Shown: one piece after another, positions 16,486-24,915 of the stretch
How positions within the stretch are numbered: position 1 is the first letter of the stretch
How the letters are laid out: the number at the start of each line of letters is the position of its first letter
Source of the DNA: Dehalococcoidia bacterium
GTDB lineage: Bacteria; Chloroflexota; Dehalococcoidia; Tepidiformales; Tepidiformaceae
DNA: 61,431 nucleotides
Reading direction: 5' to 3'
Assembly (NCBI GenBank): GCA_020850615.1
Contig: JADZEI010000037.1
Span: 1 to 61,431, forward strand
The notes under the pieces: generated by a model
Seen by the model: only the letters and a program-made list of their open reading frames with translations
Databases searched by the model: none
Told to the model about the DNA's origin: nothing
Made by a program: the position numbers and the translations under genes

Positions 16486-17745
16486 ATGAAACGACGGAGC
16501 ACGGTAGCAGCGATCGACGTGGGGTCCACGAAAGTGGCGGTCCTCGTCGGGGACCAGGGGGATGGCGACGCGGTGCGGATCCTCGGGGTCGGCGTTGCGC
16601 CGGCGTCGGGACTCTCGCGCGGTGTGATCGACAACATCCAGTCGGCGCGGGAAGCGGTGTCGATCGCGGTGGAGAAGGCGGAGCAGGCCTGCGGGATGCG
16701 GATCCTGTCGGCGGTGGTGGGGATTTCGGGCGCGCACATCACATCGCAGAACAACCGGGGTATCATCGCGGTGCCGGACCGGACGCGGCCGATCACGCTC
16801 GACGACCGGGCGCGAGTGCTGGAGAGCGCGGGGCAGATCAGCATCCCGACGAACCGGCAGGTGCTGCACGTGCTGCCCCGCGGCTACTGGGTCGAAGGGA
16901 CGGACCCGGTGAGCGACCCGGTGGGCATGTTCGGCGGGCGGCTGGACGCGGAGACGCACATCGTCACTGGCGCGGTTTCGGCGATCCAGAACCTGACGAA
17001 GTGTGTTGAAGGCGCCGGGGTGCAGGTGGACGACATCATTCTGGAGTCGATCGCCTCGGCGACGAGCGTGCTGCACGAGCAGGAGCGCATGCAGGGCGTG
17101 GCGGTGGTGGACATCGGCGGGAGCACGACCGCGGTGGCGGTGTACGACGAGGGGACGGTGGCGCACACGGCGTGCCTGCCGATCGCGGGTTCGCACCTGA
17201 CACACGACCTCGCGCGCGTGCTGCGCTGCCCGTGGGAGAGCGCGGAAGAGGTGAAGTGCAAGTACGGCGCGGCCTACGCGGACGAGAGCATGGAGAGCCA
17301 GCTCGTCGACATCCAGGCGTTCGGCACGCAGTCGAGCAAGACGGTGACGCGGAAGCACATCTGCGAAATCCTCCAGGCCCGGAGCGAGGAGATCCTCGAG
17401 ATGGTGGGCGTGGAGCTGAAGCGGGCGGGATACCTGGACCGGATCGCGGCCGGGATCGTGCTGACGGGCGGGAGCTCGCAGCTGGCGGGACTGGCGGAGG
17501 TGGCGGAAGCGCGGCTGGGCATCCCGGCGCGCGTCGCGAAGCCAGGCGGATACGGCGGCCTTTCGGACCTGATCGGCACGCCGTCGTTCGCGACCTCCAT
17601 CGGGCTGGTGGAGTACGCGCTGAAGGGCCGCGAGCGGGTGGCCGAGCCGGCCGGCATGCAGATGCCGAGCCTCCACTTCGATGCGCCGGTGGGAGGGTTC
17701 TTCCGGCGGATCGCGTCGATCGGCCGGGCCCTGATGCCCCAATAG
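16486..17745 (+). CDS. ftsA: Cell-division protein FtsA
   Basis: A 419-residue actin-like ATPase that tethers FtsZ to the membrane. VAAIDVGSTKVAVLVGD is the first phosphate loop, VVDIGGSTTAVAVYDEG the second, and VLTGGSSQLAGLAEVAE the adenosine motif. The SHS2-type 1C domain spans about residues 85-165. The C-terminus FFRRIASIGRALMP is a plausible amphipathic membrane-targeting helix. GAGGGAAGCG precedes ATG 16486. It is followed by ftsZ after 16 bases. Confidence 0.95.
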   Translation: MKRRSTVAAIDVGSTKVAVLVGDQGDGDAVRILGVGVAPASGLSRGVIDNIQSAREAVSIAVEKAEQACGMRILSAVVGISGAHITSQNNRGIIAVPDRTRPITLDDRARVLESAGQISIPTNRQVLHVLPRGYWVEGTDPVSDPVGMFGGRLDAETHIVTGAVSAIQNLTKCVEGAGVQVDDIILESIASATSVLHEQERMQGVAVVDIGGSTTAVAVYDEGTVAHTACLPIAGSHLTHDLARVLRCPWESAEEVKCKYGAAYADESMESQLVDIQAFGTQSSKTVTRKHICEILQARSEEILEMVGVELKRAGYLDRIAAGIVLTGGSSQLAGLAEVAEARLGIPARVAKPGGYGGLSDLIGTPSFATSIGLVEYALKGRERVAEPAGMQMPSLHFDAPVGGFFRRIASIGRALMPQ

Positions 17746-17761
17746 AAAGGGAGGAACGAGG

Positions 17762-18949
17762 GTGAACCTCGACGACTTCAAGAAGCAGGACGACTTCGAC
17801 CCAACAAAGGAGAGGACCATGAGCATTCGATACGACAGTGAGCTCCTGCCGGACATCAAGGTTGTCGGGGTGGGGGGCGGCGGTTCCAACGCCGTGAACC
17901 GGATGATCCGGGCGAAGATCCCGGGTGTGACCTTCGTTGCCTGCAACACGGACGCGCAGGCGCTGATGAGCTCCGAGGCGCCGAACCGGGTGCGCATTGG
18001 CGAAAAGCTCACCAAGGGCCTCGGTGTTGGCGGCGACCCCGCGCGGGGCGAACGCGCCGCGGATGAATCGCGCGACGAGCTGTACGAGCTGCTCCGCGGC
18101 ACCGAGATGGTGTTCGTGACCGCCGGTATGGGCGGCGGCACGGGCACGGGCGCGGCACCGGTGGTCGCGGAGATCGCGAAGGACTGCGGCGCCCTGACCA
18201 TCGGCGTGGTGACGAAGCCGTTCGCGTGGGAAGGCAGCCGCCGGATGAAGCAGGCGGAAGAGGGCATCGCGCGGCTGCGGGAAAAGGTGGACACGCTGAT
18301 CGCCATCCCGAACGGCCGGCTCATCGAGATCTGCGCGCCGGACGCGACGGTGGACCAGGCGTTCGAGACGGCGGACGACGTGCTGCGCCAGGCGATCCAG
18401 TCGATTTCGAACATCATTAGCCAGAACGGGTCGATCAACCTCGACTTCAACGACGTGCGGACGACGATGTCGGAGGCGGGGCCGGCGCTGCTTTCGGTGG
18501 GCCGTGCGCAGGGCGAGAACCGCGCGGTGGAAGCCGCCCGGTCGGCGACGGTGAGCCCGCTGCTGGACCAGCAGATCGACGGCGCCCACAACGTGCTGTT
18601 CAACGTGACGCACAACGGCAACCTGCAGCTGCGGGAGCTCGACATGGCGGCGCGCGTCATCGCGGAAGTGGTGGACCCGTCGGCGAACATCATCTTCGGC
18701 ACGACCGTGGACCCGAAGGCCGCGGACGAAATCATCATGACGGTGATCGCGACGGGGTTCCCGCCGAAGGCGCAGCTGATGGAAGACCCGCGCGAGGTGA
18801 CGTCGCGGATTGGCGACATGGGCCTGCCGGGCCTTTCGAGCGTGGAAGACGCAGAACTGCCGGCATTCCTCCGGCGCAACATCCGTTCGATGAACGTGTT
18901 GCGGCCGGTGGGCGGGGCAGCGGAAGCGAGACTGGCGGAAAGGAGGTAG
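17762..18949 (+). CDS. ftsZ: Cell-division GTPase FtsZ
   Basis: The tubulin homologue that forms the Z-ring. The nucleotide site is intact: VVGVGGGGSNAVNRMI, ACNTDAQAL, the tubulin signature GGGTGTGAAPVVAEIA, and TVDQAFETADDVLRQ. The C-terminus has LPAFLRRNIR followed by about 20 residues, a short form of the FtsA/SepF-binding tail. Two in-frame starts each have a good ribosome site: GTG 17762 (GGGAGG, 395 residues) and ATG 17819 (AAGGAG, 376 residues). The extra 19 residues are acidic and Lys-rich. The longer form is given. It is the last gene of the operon, before the terminator at 18989. Confidence 0.95.
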   Translation: MNLDDFKKQDDFDPTKERTMSIRYDSELLPDIKVVGVGGGGSNAVNRMIRAKIPGVTFVACNTDAQALMSSEAPNRVRIGEKLTKGLGVGGDPARGERAADESRDELYELLRGTEMVFVTAGMGGGTGTGAAPVVAEIAKDCGALTIGVVTKPFAWEGSRRMKQAEEGIARLREKVDTLIAIPNGRLIEICAPDATVDQAFETADDVLRQAIQSISNIISQNGSINLDFNDVRTTMSEAGPALLSVGRAQGENRAVEAARSATVSPLLDQQIDGAHNVLFNVTHNGNLQLRELDMAARVIAEVVDPSANIIFGTTVDPKAADEIIMTVIATGFPPKAQLMEDPREVTSRIGDMGLPGLSSVEDAELPAFLRRNIRSMNVLRPVGGAAEARLAERR

Positions 18950-18988
18950 CGAAGGGTTAGCTCGAACCGAGCGCGCAATGTACCTGTT

Positions 18989-19027
18989 GGGCCTGGTGCT
19001 TTTGGGAGAGGGCGCCAGGCCCCTTTT
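18989..19027 (+). terminator. Rho-independent terminator of the dcw operon
   Basis: An 11-bp stem (18989-18999 with 19012-19022, one G-T pair) closes a 12-base loop and is followed by CTTTT. It lies 40 bases after the ftsZ stop. Confidence 0.9.
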
Positions 19028-19075
19028 CGATCGACGATGGGTGGTGGTGTGTGGTGGTGGCGGGCTGCGCGGCGG

Positions 19076-19119
19076 CGGTGTCGCTGGGGTGGCGCGGGCG
19101 TTCCGTGACCGTCGCGCTA
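19076..19119 (-). repeat. Repeat family C, single copy
   Basis: On the minus strand it reads ATCAGTAGCGCGACGGTCAC, then GGAACGCCCGCGC and CCCAGCGACACCGC. It is the same unit that forms the tandem array at 30314. The TAG inside it is the stop codon of the membrane protein ending at 19117, so the repeat enters the coding sequence. Confidence 0.75.
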
Positions 19120-19455
19120 CTGATTGGGCTGCGAACGGAGGGGGCGGGAGGCGAGGGCGGCAGCGAGGATGAGTGCGGCGGCGGCCCAGCCGGTGGGTAC
19201 GCCGAGGACCCAGAAGATGTAGTCGTAGCACTCTTCGCCGGGGTCGCAGGTGATGGGCTGGCGGAGCTCGTCGGCGGCGAGGCCGAGCAGCGGCGGCGCC
19301 AGCGCAGCGACCCAGGCCGCGAACGCGACGGCGCCGGCGGCGCGGGGGCCCAGTGCGGCGAAGCGCTGGAGCAGTCCCCAGGCGACGACGGCGCCGGGTG
19401 CGAGGACTGCGGCGCCGTAGCCCAGCAGGGCGAGCGCAATCAGGACGGTGGTCAC
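19117..19455 (-). CDS. Small three-helix membrane protein, unknown function
   Basis: A 112-residue hydrophobic protein, not recognised as a known family. Three membrane segments are likely: about 5-26 (ALALLGYGAAVLAPGAVVAW), 39-60 and 84-104. Between the last two is a short loop CDPGEECYDYIFWVLG with two cysteines, probably outside the membrane. The GTG start at 19455 is supported by TAGACT six bases upstream (leaderless pattern). The stop falls inside a copy of repeat family C. It converges on ftsZ. Confidence 0.65.
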   Translation of the reverse strand: MTTVLIALALLGYGAAVLAPGAVVAWGLLQRFAALGPRAAGAVAFAAWVAALAPPLLGLAADELRQPITCDPGEECYDYIFWVLGVPTGWAAAALILAAALASRPLRSQPNQ

Positions 19456-19461
19456 CGGCGG

Positions 19462-19467
19462 AGTCTA
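19462..19467 (-). promoter_or_regulatory. -10 element TAGACT, leaderless start
   Basis: TAGACT on the minus strand, separated by exactly six bases from the GTG at 19455. No ribosome site is visible. Confidence 0.5.
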
Positions 19468-19852
19468 CGCGGTCGGGACAGGCACGCGCCGAGGATGAGC
19501 TGCTTCGTGGGGAGTGCGGAGGAGGGGGAGGGGCGCGGCGGGCCAAGGAGCGGAGCGGCCCGAGCGGCCGGCCGCGGGGTGGCACCGGGGATGTGGGGTG
19601 TACGGGCTGAAAGGAGGCGCTGTCTAACCGAGCGCGCGAATTGTGAAGGTCCCCGGGAGGCTCCCGGACACGAAGCTTGATACTTTGGGAGATGGCATCA
19701 AGCCCGACACATTCGCCTCGACAAAACGCTCGTTACCCCGCCGACAGCTACCTCCGTTTCAGCCGGACGCACACAGTACCACCGCGGGAGACGCAACGCT
19801 AGCAGGGAAACTCCCGAAGTATCAGCGTGCGATGCATCCCATATGGGAAGGG
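19468..19852. other. Intergenic region, no gene; inverted repeat
   Basis: About 385 bases with no convincing gene. It contains a compact hairpin CCGGGAG/CTCCCGG (19653-19667) and a 14-base inverted repeat TGATACTTTGGGAG (19678-19691) / CTCCCGAAGTATCA (19811-19824), one mismatch. Base composition is lower in GC than the neighbours. It could be the remnant of a small mobile element. Confidence 0.5.
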
Positions 19853-20008
19853 TCAGGCGGTCGCGGGGGCGGCCTGGCAGGAGGGGTGAGGGCAGCGGCA
19901 GGCGCTGCCGGAGTCCTGCCGGCCTTCGGCGCATTCGGCGCTGCAGTACTGGTGGCCGTCGCGTTCCATCTGGGCCTGGCAGTTGCAGCCATGGTGTTCA
20001 CAGGGCAT
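19853..20008 (-). CDS. Metallothionein-like Cys-rich metal-binding protein
   Basis: A 51-residue protein. It starts MPCEHHGCNCQAQMERDG, continues HQYCSAECAEGR, and ends with ACRCPHPSC. It has eight cysteines (3, 8, 10, 22, 26, 37, 39, 44) and four histidines (5, 6, 19, 41), with C-x-C pairs and the YCSxxCAxG block. This pattern is known from bacterial metallothioneins of the SmtA/BmtA type, which bind zinc or cadmium clusters in the cytoplasm. ATG 20008 has an excellent AAGGAGGA site. No neighbouring ArsR/SmtB-type regulator is seen. It stands alone, and metal specificity cannot be told from sequence. Confidence 0.85.
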   Translation of the reverse strand: MPCEHHGCNCQAQMERDGHQYCSAECAEGRQDSGSACRCPHPSCQAAPATA

Positions 20009-20137
20009 GGGTGTCCTCCTTTGGGTCAGGAGAGGGTGCGTGGAGGGGCATCAGCGGGGTGTCACGTGGGGGGCCGGGGCGTAACGAAGGCGGATCGGGC
20101 GTGATGCAGATGGCCCTCACCCCCGACAACTCTCCCG

Positions 20138-20280
20138 GCGGGAGACACGATGGCCAAGGGCGAGGGTTGATGGCGCGTGATCTCCGGACCCCCTGCTCCT
20201 CTGCTCCGAGATGGCCACGTGGTTCCGAACATCATGTTCGCTATTCATCGACTTCCCTGACGAGAGTGGATCGTCATCCG
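20138..20280 (+). repeat. Dispersed repeat family A, copy 1 (degenerate)
   Basis: It contains GGGAGACACGATGGCCAAGG and then CTCTGCTCCGAGATGGCC with CGTGGTTCC. Both blocks are shared with the copies at 28005-28117 and 61018-61150, partly in other relative orientation. It is intergenic and has no coding content. It fills most of the 20009-20307 spacer. Confidence 0.55.
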
Positions 20281-20307
20281 CCACCTCCCGCCATTCCACC
20301 CTCGGCC

Positions 20308-21231
20308 CTACCGCCCCAGCACCGCCCGCAACACAATCCGCGCCAGGTAGTCCCCGCCCGCCGACGTGAAGTGCACCCCATCGCTCGCCCGGATCAGCTG
20401 CGTCACCCCGTAGTCGTCCACCGCGTACGCGCTGTAGTTCCCATCGGCATCCGACGTCGCCGTCCACGTGTCCACATACGTCACCCACGACCGGATCGAC
20501 GCCTGCTCCTGGAAGATCGCGTTCACCGTCGGCACCGAGGCCGCCAGCTCCGCCCGCCCGTGGTTCGGCTGCCCCACCCAGAACACCCGCCGCCCCTCCC
20601 GGTGCATCATGTCCATCATCGCCCCGACCTTCGCTCCGTAGCTCTCCCAGGTCCCCACCTGGTTCGCGTCGTTCGCACCGACCATGAACACGACGACGTC
20701 CGGGTCGTACGTGGCCATCTCGCCCGGCACGTACGCCGGCCAGTCGAAGAATTCGTTCCGCACCAGCCCCGACGAGATCTTGTAGTCGGCGGCCCGCACC
20801 GGCACCGCCCCATACCCCGCCGCCAACTGGAACAGCGACACCGTCATGAAGAACGAGGTCGAGTCGCCATCCGACCAGATCCGCAGCCCTTCGATTGGCG
20901 GCGCCTGCGGGGCCGGCGGCGGCGTTGACGTGGGCGACGGAGTCGGTGCCGGCTCGGGCGTCCCGTCTGCGGCGATGTTCACGAGCGTCAGGTTGCGGGC
21001 GTCCTCCGCGGGAGTGGCGGCCTGTTGTGCCACCGCCACCGCGGGAAGCGTCGAGCTCCCGCCCCCGCCGTTCGCCGCCATCCACGCGCCCGCCGCGATC
21101 CCCGCGAGCCCGACGACCGCGGCGCTCACCGCGAGTAGCGCCGGCCGCCGCCGCAGGGTGCCACCCTGCGCTGCATCCCCGGTATGCCCCCCCGGGGTTG
21201 CCCCGGGCGCACGTCGTCGCCACCCACCCAC
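20308..21231 (-). CDS. Membrane-anchored SGNH hydrolase (DUF459-like)
   Basis: A 307-residue protein with a cytoplasmic basic tail, one membrane segment (about 29-52) and a Pro/Thr linker with PTPSPTSTPPPAP. An extracytoplasmic SGNH hydrolase/acyltransferase domain follows. The catalytic blocks are WSDGDSTS (nucleophile Ser), VGANDANQ and DGVHFTSAGG (Asp/His). It probably transfers or removes acetyl groups on a glycan. GTG 21231 has AGGGAGG six bases upstream. It diverges from the MBOAT gene at 21438 and is a relative of the gene at 22876. Confidence 0.85.
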   Translation of the reverse strand: MGGWRRRAPGATPGGHTGDAAQGGTLRRRPALLAVSAAVVGLAGIAAGAWMAANGGGGSSTLPAVAVAQQAATPAEDARNLTLVNIAADGTPEPAPTPSPTSTPPPAPQAPPIEGLRIWSDGDSTSFFMTVSLFQLAAGYGAVPVRAADYKISSGLVRNEFFDWPAYVPGEMATYDPDVVVFMVGANDANQVGTWESYGAKVGAMMDMMHREGRRVFWVGQPNHGRAELAASVPTVNAIFQEQASIRSWVTYVDTWTATSDADGNYSAYAVDDYGVTQLIRASDGVHFTSAGGDYLARIVLRAVLGR

Positions 21232-21437
21232 TCCGCGCCTCCCTGGCGTTTCGCTGCACAGCGGAGCCTACGCCCTCGCTGCGAACCGGTGCATGGCCCC
21301 GATCACCGTCCGGCGAGTTTTTCCGCCACGCACGCCGAGCGTTTACCTCGCATCAGAGATCAACTCGCACGCGTGACCATTTCTGTGGAGAATCTATCGA
21401 ACGCCGGCTCCAAGCCCCCGCCCAGGAGGTCCGACGC

Positions 21438-22868
21438 GTGCTCTTCCCGACCGTCGACTTCGCCATCTTCTTCGTGGTGGTGTTCACGATCGCGTGGGCT
21501 CTGCGTCCCTGGCACCTCGCCTGGCGCGGCTTCCTCGTCGCCGCCAGCTTCTTCTTCTACGGCTTCTGGGACGAACGCTTCGTCCTCCTCCTCGGCGCAT
21601 CGACGCTCTTCAACTGGGTGATGGGCGCGATCATCGCCACCGCCCCGCGCGAAATCGGAGGCATGAGCCGCGAACGCCGCGTCCTCATCGCCGTCGGCGT
21701 CGTCGCGAACCTCGCCGTGCTGGGCTGGTTCAAGTACTACGGCTTCTTCGCCAGCTCCCTCCGCAACCTCCTGGGCGACATCGGCATCGACGCCGGCTTA
21801 CCCCTGCTCGAAATCACGCTCCCCGTCGCCATCTCGTTCTTCACCTTCCACGCCATCAGCTACCTGGTCGACGTCGGCCGCGACGAAGTGAAACCGATGT
21901 CGCTGCTGAACTTCGCCCTCTACCTCTCGTTCTTCCCGCATCTCGTCGCCGGCCCCATCGTCCGCGTCACCGAATTCGCGCCCCAGCTCGCCCAGCCGCT
22001 CCGCCAGCGCCTCGTCGAAGCCGAGCCCGCATTCAAGCTCATCCTCCTCGGCCTCTTCAAGAAGGTCGTCATCTCCAGCTACGTTGCCTCGGAAATCGCT
22101 GACCCCGTCTTCGCCCTCCCCGGCGAGCGCAGCTCCCAGGAGATCATCCTCGGCGTCTACGCCTACGCCGTGCAGATCTACGCCGACTTCAGCGGCTACA
22201 CCGACATGGCCATCGGCTGCGCCCTCCTCCTCGGCATCAGCTTCCCCCAGAACTTCGACGCCCCCTACCGCGCCCTCTCCCTCCAGGACTTCTGGCGCCG
22301 CTGGCACATGACCCTCTCCCGCTGGCTCCGCGACTACCTCTACATCGGCCTCCTCGGCGGCAACCGCGGCACGCCCGCGCGCACCTCGCGCAACCTCTTT
22401 CTCACCATGCTCCTCGGCGGCCTCTGGCACGGCGCCGCCTGGACCTTCGTCATCTGGGGCGCCATCCACGGCGCCGGGCTCATCGTCGAACGCCGCGTCA
22501 AACAGGCGTTCGCGCCCTACGGCAACCTCGGCTGGCTCGGCCCCGTCCTCGCCTGGTTCGTCACCTTCCACGTCGTCTGCCTGGCCTGGATCTTCTTCCG
22601 CGCCGAATCCGTCGGCGTCGCCTTCGAGATCCTCGTCCGCATGTTCACCGCCTGGGGCCCGTCGCCCCTCGTGTCGACATGGCTCATGATCGTCATCGGC
22701 GCCGCCATCGCCGCCCAGTTCCTTCCGTCGAAGATCCCCGACCGCCTCCAGTGGGGCTTCGGGCAGCTCGCGCCCGCCGCCCAGGCCTTCTGCCTCGCCG
22801 GCGCCCTCGTCCTCGTCGATGCCATGGGTCCCCAGGGCGTCGCGCCATTCATCTACTTCCAGTTCTGA
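21438..22868 (+). CDS. MBOAT-family O-acyltransferase (AlgI/DltB/PatA-like)
   Basis: A 476-residue polytopic membrane protein that would carry acyl groups across the membrane for O-acetylation of a cell-surface polysaccharide. Visible motifs are FPTVDFAIFFVVVF at the start, GWFKYYGFF, FPHLVAGPIVR, YADFSGYTDMAIG, FWRRWHMTLSRWLRDYLYI and GGLWHGAAWTFVIWG. The last contains the active-site His. GTG 21438 has AGGAGGT eight bases before it. Seven bases separate it from a second SGNH protein, so they are probably co-transcribed. Confidence 0.93.
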   Translation: MLFPTVDFAIFFVVVFTIAWALRPWHLAWRGFLVAASFFFYGFWDERFVLLLGASTLFNWVMGAIIATAPREIGGMSRERRVLIAVGVVANLAVLGWFKYYGFFASSLRNLLGDIGIDAGLPLLEITLPVAISFFTFHAISYLVDVGRDEVKPMSLLNFALYLSFFPHLVAGPIVRVTEFAPQLAQPLRQRLVEAEPAFKLILLGLFKKVVISSYVASEIADPVFALPGERSSQEIILGVYAYAVQIYADFSGYTDMAIGCALLLGISFPQNFDAPYRALSLQDFWRRWHMTLSRWLRDYLYIGLLGGNRGTPARTSRNLFLTMLLGGLWHGAAWTFVIWGAIHGAGLIVERRVKQAFAPYGNLGWLGPVLAWFVTFHVVCLAWIFFRAESVGVAFEILVRMFTAWGPSPLVSTWLMIVIGAAIAAQFLPSKIPDRLQWGFGQLAPAAQAFCLAGALVLVDAMGPQGVAPFIYFQF

Positions 22869-22875
22869 GGCACGC

Positions 22876-23967
22876 ATGATCGGCGAACGGCGGCAACCGG
22901 ATCCTGGAAACAAGCGCTCGCCCTGGCGGGTGCTTCGGGTCATGGTCGCCGCCCTCCTCATCGCTGCCCTGCTCAATGGCGAAGCCCTCAAGCGCAACGC
23001 CGAACAGATGCCCTTCGGCAACGAACGCGACTTCTGGCTCACCGTCTGGACGCCGTTCGACTTCGTCAGCGACCTCTTCTTCCTCAACGAACCCCGTCGC
23101 ATGCTCGACCGCGAGTTCGGCAACGACACTGGCGGCGACCTCTTCGAGCTCCCCGTATCCGTCGACGGCTCCCCCCCCGACTCCGCCCAGCCCGGCGGCG
23201 ATGGCGGCGACCCGCCCGAGGGCAACGCCGGCCCGTCCGAGGGCAACAGCGACGGCGAGACCGACGCCAAGAAGCCGCCCGCGACGCCTACCCCGCCCGC
23301 CCAGCTCGTCCGCACGCCCACCGCTGAGCAGCCGCTCGCGCTTTGGGTCGGCGGCGATTCCATGGCCCAGGTGCTAGGCGAATCCGTCGTCCGCATGGCC
23401 GACGAAAGCGGGCTGTTCAGCTCCCGCCTCGACTACCGCATCTCGACCGGCCTCACCCGCCCCGATTACTTCGACTGGCCCGGCCACCTCGCTGGCATCG
23501 TCCAGGCCGACCCGAAGCCCGAGGTCATGGTCGTCGTCTTCGGCGGCAACGACTCCCAGGGCATCAAGACCCCCGAAGGCAAGATCTACCAGCCCGGCGA
23601 TGAGGGCTGGGCCCAGGAGTACGCCCGCCGCGTCGCCGGCACCATGGACGTCCTCCGCGCCGAAGGCCGCCTTGTCGTCTGGGTCGGCCAGCCCGTCATG
23701 CGCTCCGCCGAGTTCACCGACCGCATGGCTGAGCTCAACGCCATCTACCAGGAGGCCGCCGCCTCCCGCCCCTGGATCCGCTACGTCGACCTCTTCTCGC
23801 TCTTCGCCACCCCCTCCGGCACGTACGACGCCTACCTCGCCGACGACGACGGCGACGTCGTCCTCATGCGCCAGGCCGACGGCATCCACCTCTCCCGCGA
23901 TGGGGGCGACCGCGCCGCGAAGGCCATCATGGACGCCATCTACGCCGAGGCCGGTGTCCAGCCCTGA
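22876..23967 (+). CDS. SGNH hydrolase-type O-acetyltransferase partner
   Basis: A 363-residue protein: an N-terminal anchor RVMVAALLIAALLNGEALK (about 20-38), a region with ERDFWLTVWTPFDFVSDLFFL, a low-complexity Gly/Pro/Asp linker (about 95-150), then a SGNH domain. That domain has WVGGDSMAQ (Ser), VFGGNDSQG and DGIHLSRDGG (Asp/His). It follows the MBOAT gene directly, as PatB follows PatA and AlgJ/X-type proteins follow AlgI. It likely performs the transfer on the outside. The target polysaccharide is unknown; no glycan-synthesis genes are in the window apart from dcw. Confidence 0.87.
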   Translation: MIGERRQPDPGNKRSPWRVLRVMVAALLIAALLNGEALKRNAEQMPFGNERDFWLTVWTPFDFVSDLFFLNEPRRMLDREFGNDTGGDLFELPVSVDGSPPDSAQPGGDGGDPPEGNAGPSEGNSDGETDAKKPPATPTPPAQLVRTPTAEQPLALWVGGDSMAQVLGESVVRMADESGLFSSRLDYRISTGLTRPDYFDWPGHLAGIVQADPKPEVMVVVFGGNDSQGIKTPEGKIYQPGDEGWAQEYARRVAGTMDVLRAEGRLVVWVGQPVMRSAEFTDRMAELNAIYQEAAASRPWIRYVDLFSLFATPSGTYDAYLADDDGDVVLMRQADGIHLSRDGGDRAAKAIMDAIYAEAGVQP

Positions 23968-24034
23968 CCCCGGAACGGTCCTCCGGCCACTTCCGGCATG
24001 GCCGCTCGCCCGGACGGACGCGTGACTGGCCGGT

Positions 24035-24040
24035 TACACT
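24035..24040 (+). promoter_or_regulatory. -10 element TACACT, leaderless start of the stress gene
   Basis: TACACT is followed by six bases and then ATG 24047. No ribosome site precedes the ATG. Confidence 0.55.
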
Positions 24041-24046
24041 GGCGGC

Positions 24047-24913
24047 ATGAAGCTTGTTGTTACCACCGATGGTTCCGACCGCTCGCTCTGCGTGCTCCCC
24101 CACGCCGCAGCCTTCGCCGAGGCAGCCGGACTGCCGCTCGTGGTCATGCGCGTCCTCGACCCGTGGCACGACGCCGGGGACGAGTTCGCGCTAAAGCTCG
24201 ATGAAGCGATTGCGAAGGTGTCCGATCGCTGGCGCACCGAGCTCGCCCCGAAGATCGAAGCCGCCGGCGCCACCGCCGAGATCCACATCGGTCAGCGCAA
24301 GCGCGGCGAAGACATGTACCGCAGCATCCTCCGCGAAGCCACCGATCTCGACGCCGGCATGCTCGCCATGGACACCCGCGGCGCCGGCGGGGCCGTCCGC
24401 CACGCCCTCTTCGGTAGCGTCGCCATGAGCGTCGTCTCCCACACCGAGATGCCCGTCATGACCTCCGGCGCCTGCATCGCCGTCGCCGAAAAGCCCGCGC
24501 CCTACCATCTCCTCATCACCGCCGATGGTTCCGAAGGCGCGAACGCGGTCTTCACCGAGGTGGGCCCCCTCCTCGCGGGCGGCGGCGTCAAGGTCACCCT
24601 GGCGACCATCTACGAGCCCAAGTTCGGCGACGCCGGCGACGAACCCGAGATGCGCAAGGCCCACGCACGCCTCGAGGGCCTCCGCGGCCGCCTCCCCGCC
24701 GACATCGACGTCGACATCGTCGTCCGCCGCATCGAAGCCCTCGGCGGCGTCGACACCGCGATCATGGAGGTCGCGCACGATGTCGGCGCCAACGCCATCG
24801 CCATCGCCACCCACGGCCACAGCGCCCGCTACCACCTCCTCGCGGGAAGCACCGCGCTCGGCATCGTCAAGCGCTCCGAGCTGCCCGTGATCCTCGCCCG
24901 GAGCGGTGCCTAG
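24047..24913 (+). CDS. Universal stress protein with two USP domains
   Basis: A 288-residue cytoplasmic tandem UspA protein (domains about 1-146 and 150-286). Each begins with a TDGS/ADGS stretch (LVVTTDGSDRS; LLITADGSEGA), part of the nucleotide site. The first domain ends with RGAGGAVRHALFGSVA, close to the ATP motif G-x2-G-x9-G-S. The second has THGHSARYHLLAGSTA, where one Gly is Ala, so binding may differ. Two bases after its stop begins the P-type ATPase. In Mycobacterium tuberculosis a USP gene (Rv1996) sits beside ctpF (Rv1997) in the dormancy regulon; the pairing here is similar. Confidence 0.9.
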   Translation: MKLVVTTDGSDRSLCVLPHAAAFAEAAGLPLVVMRVLDPWHDAGDEFALKLDEAIAKVSDRWRTELAPKIEAAGATAEIHIGQRKRGEDMYRSILREATDLDAGMLAMDTRGAGGAVRHALFGSVAMSVVSHTEMPVMTSGACIAVAEKPAPYHLLITADGSEGANAVFTEVGPLLAGGGVKVTLATIYEPKFGDAGDEPEMRKAHARLEGLRGRLPADIDVDIVVRRIEALGGVDTAIMEVAHDVGANAIAIATHGHSARYHLLAGSTALGIVKRSELPVILARSGA

Positions 24914-24915
24914 CG

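Noticed and set aside
19643-20104. A 153-codon plus-strand frame
   Set aside because: It runs opposite the metallothionein-like gene and through a repeat. It has mixed composition and no ribosome site.
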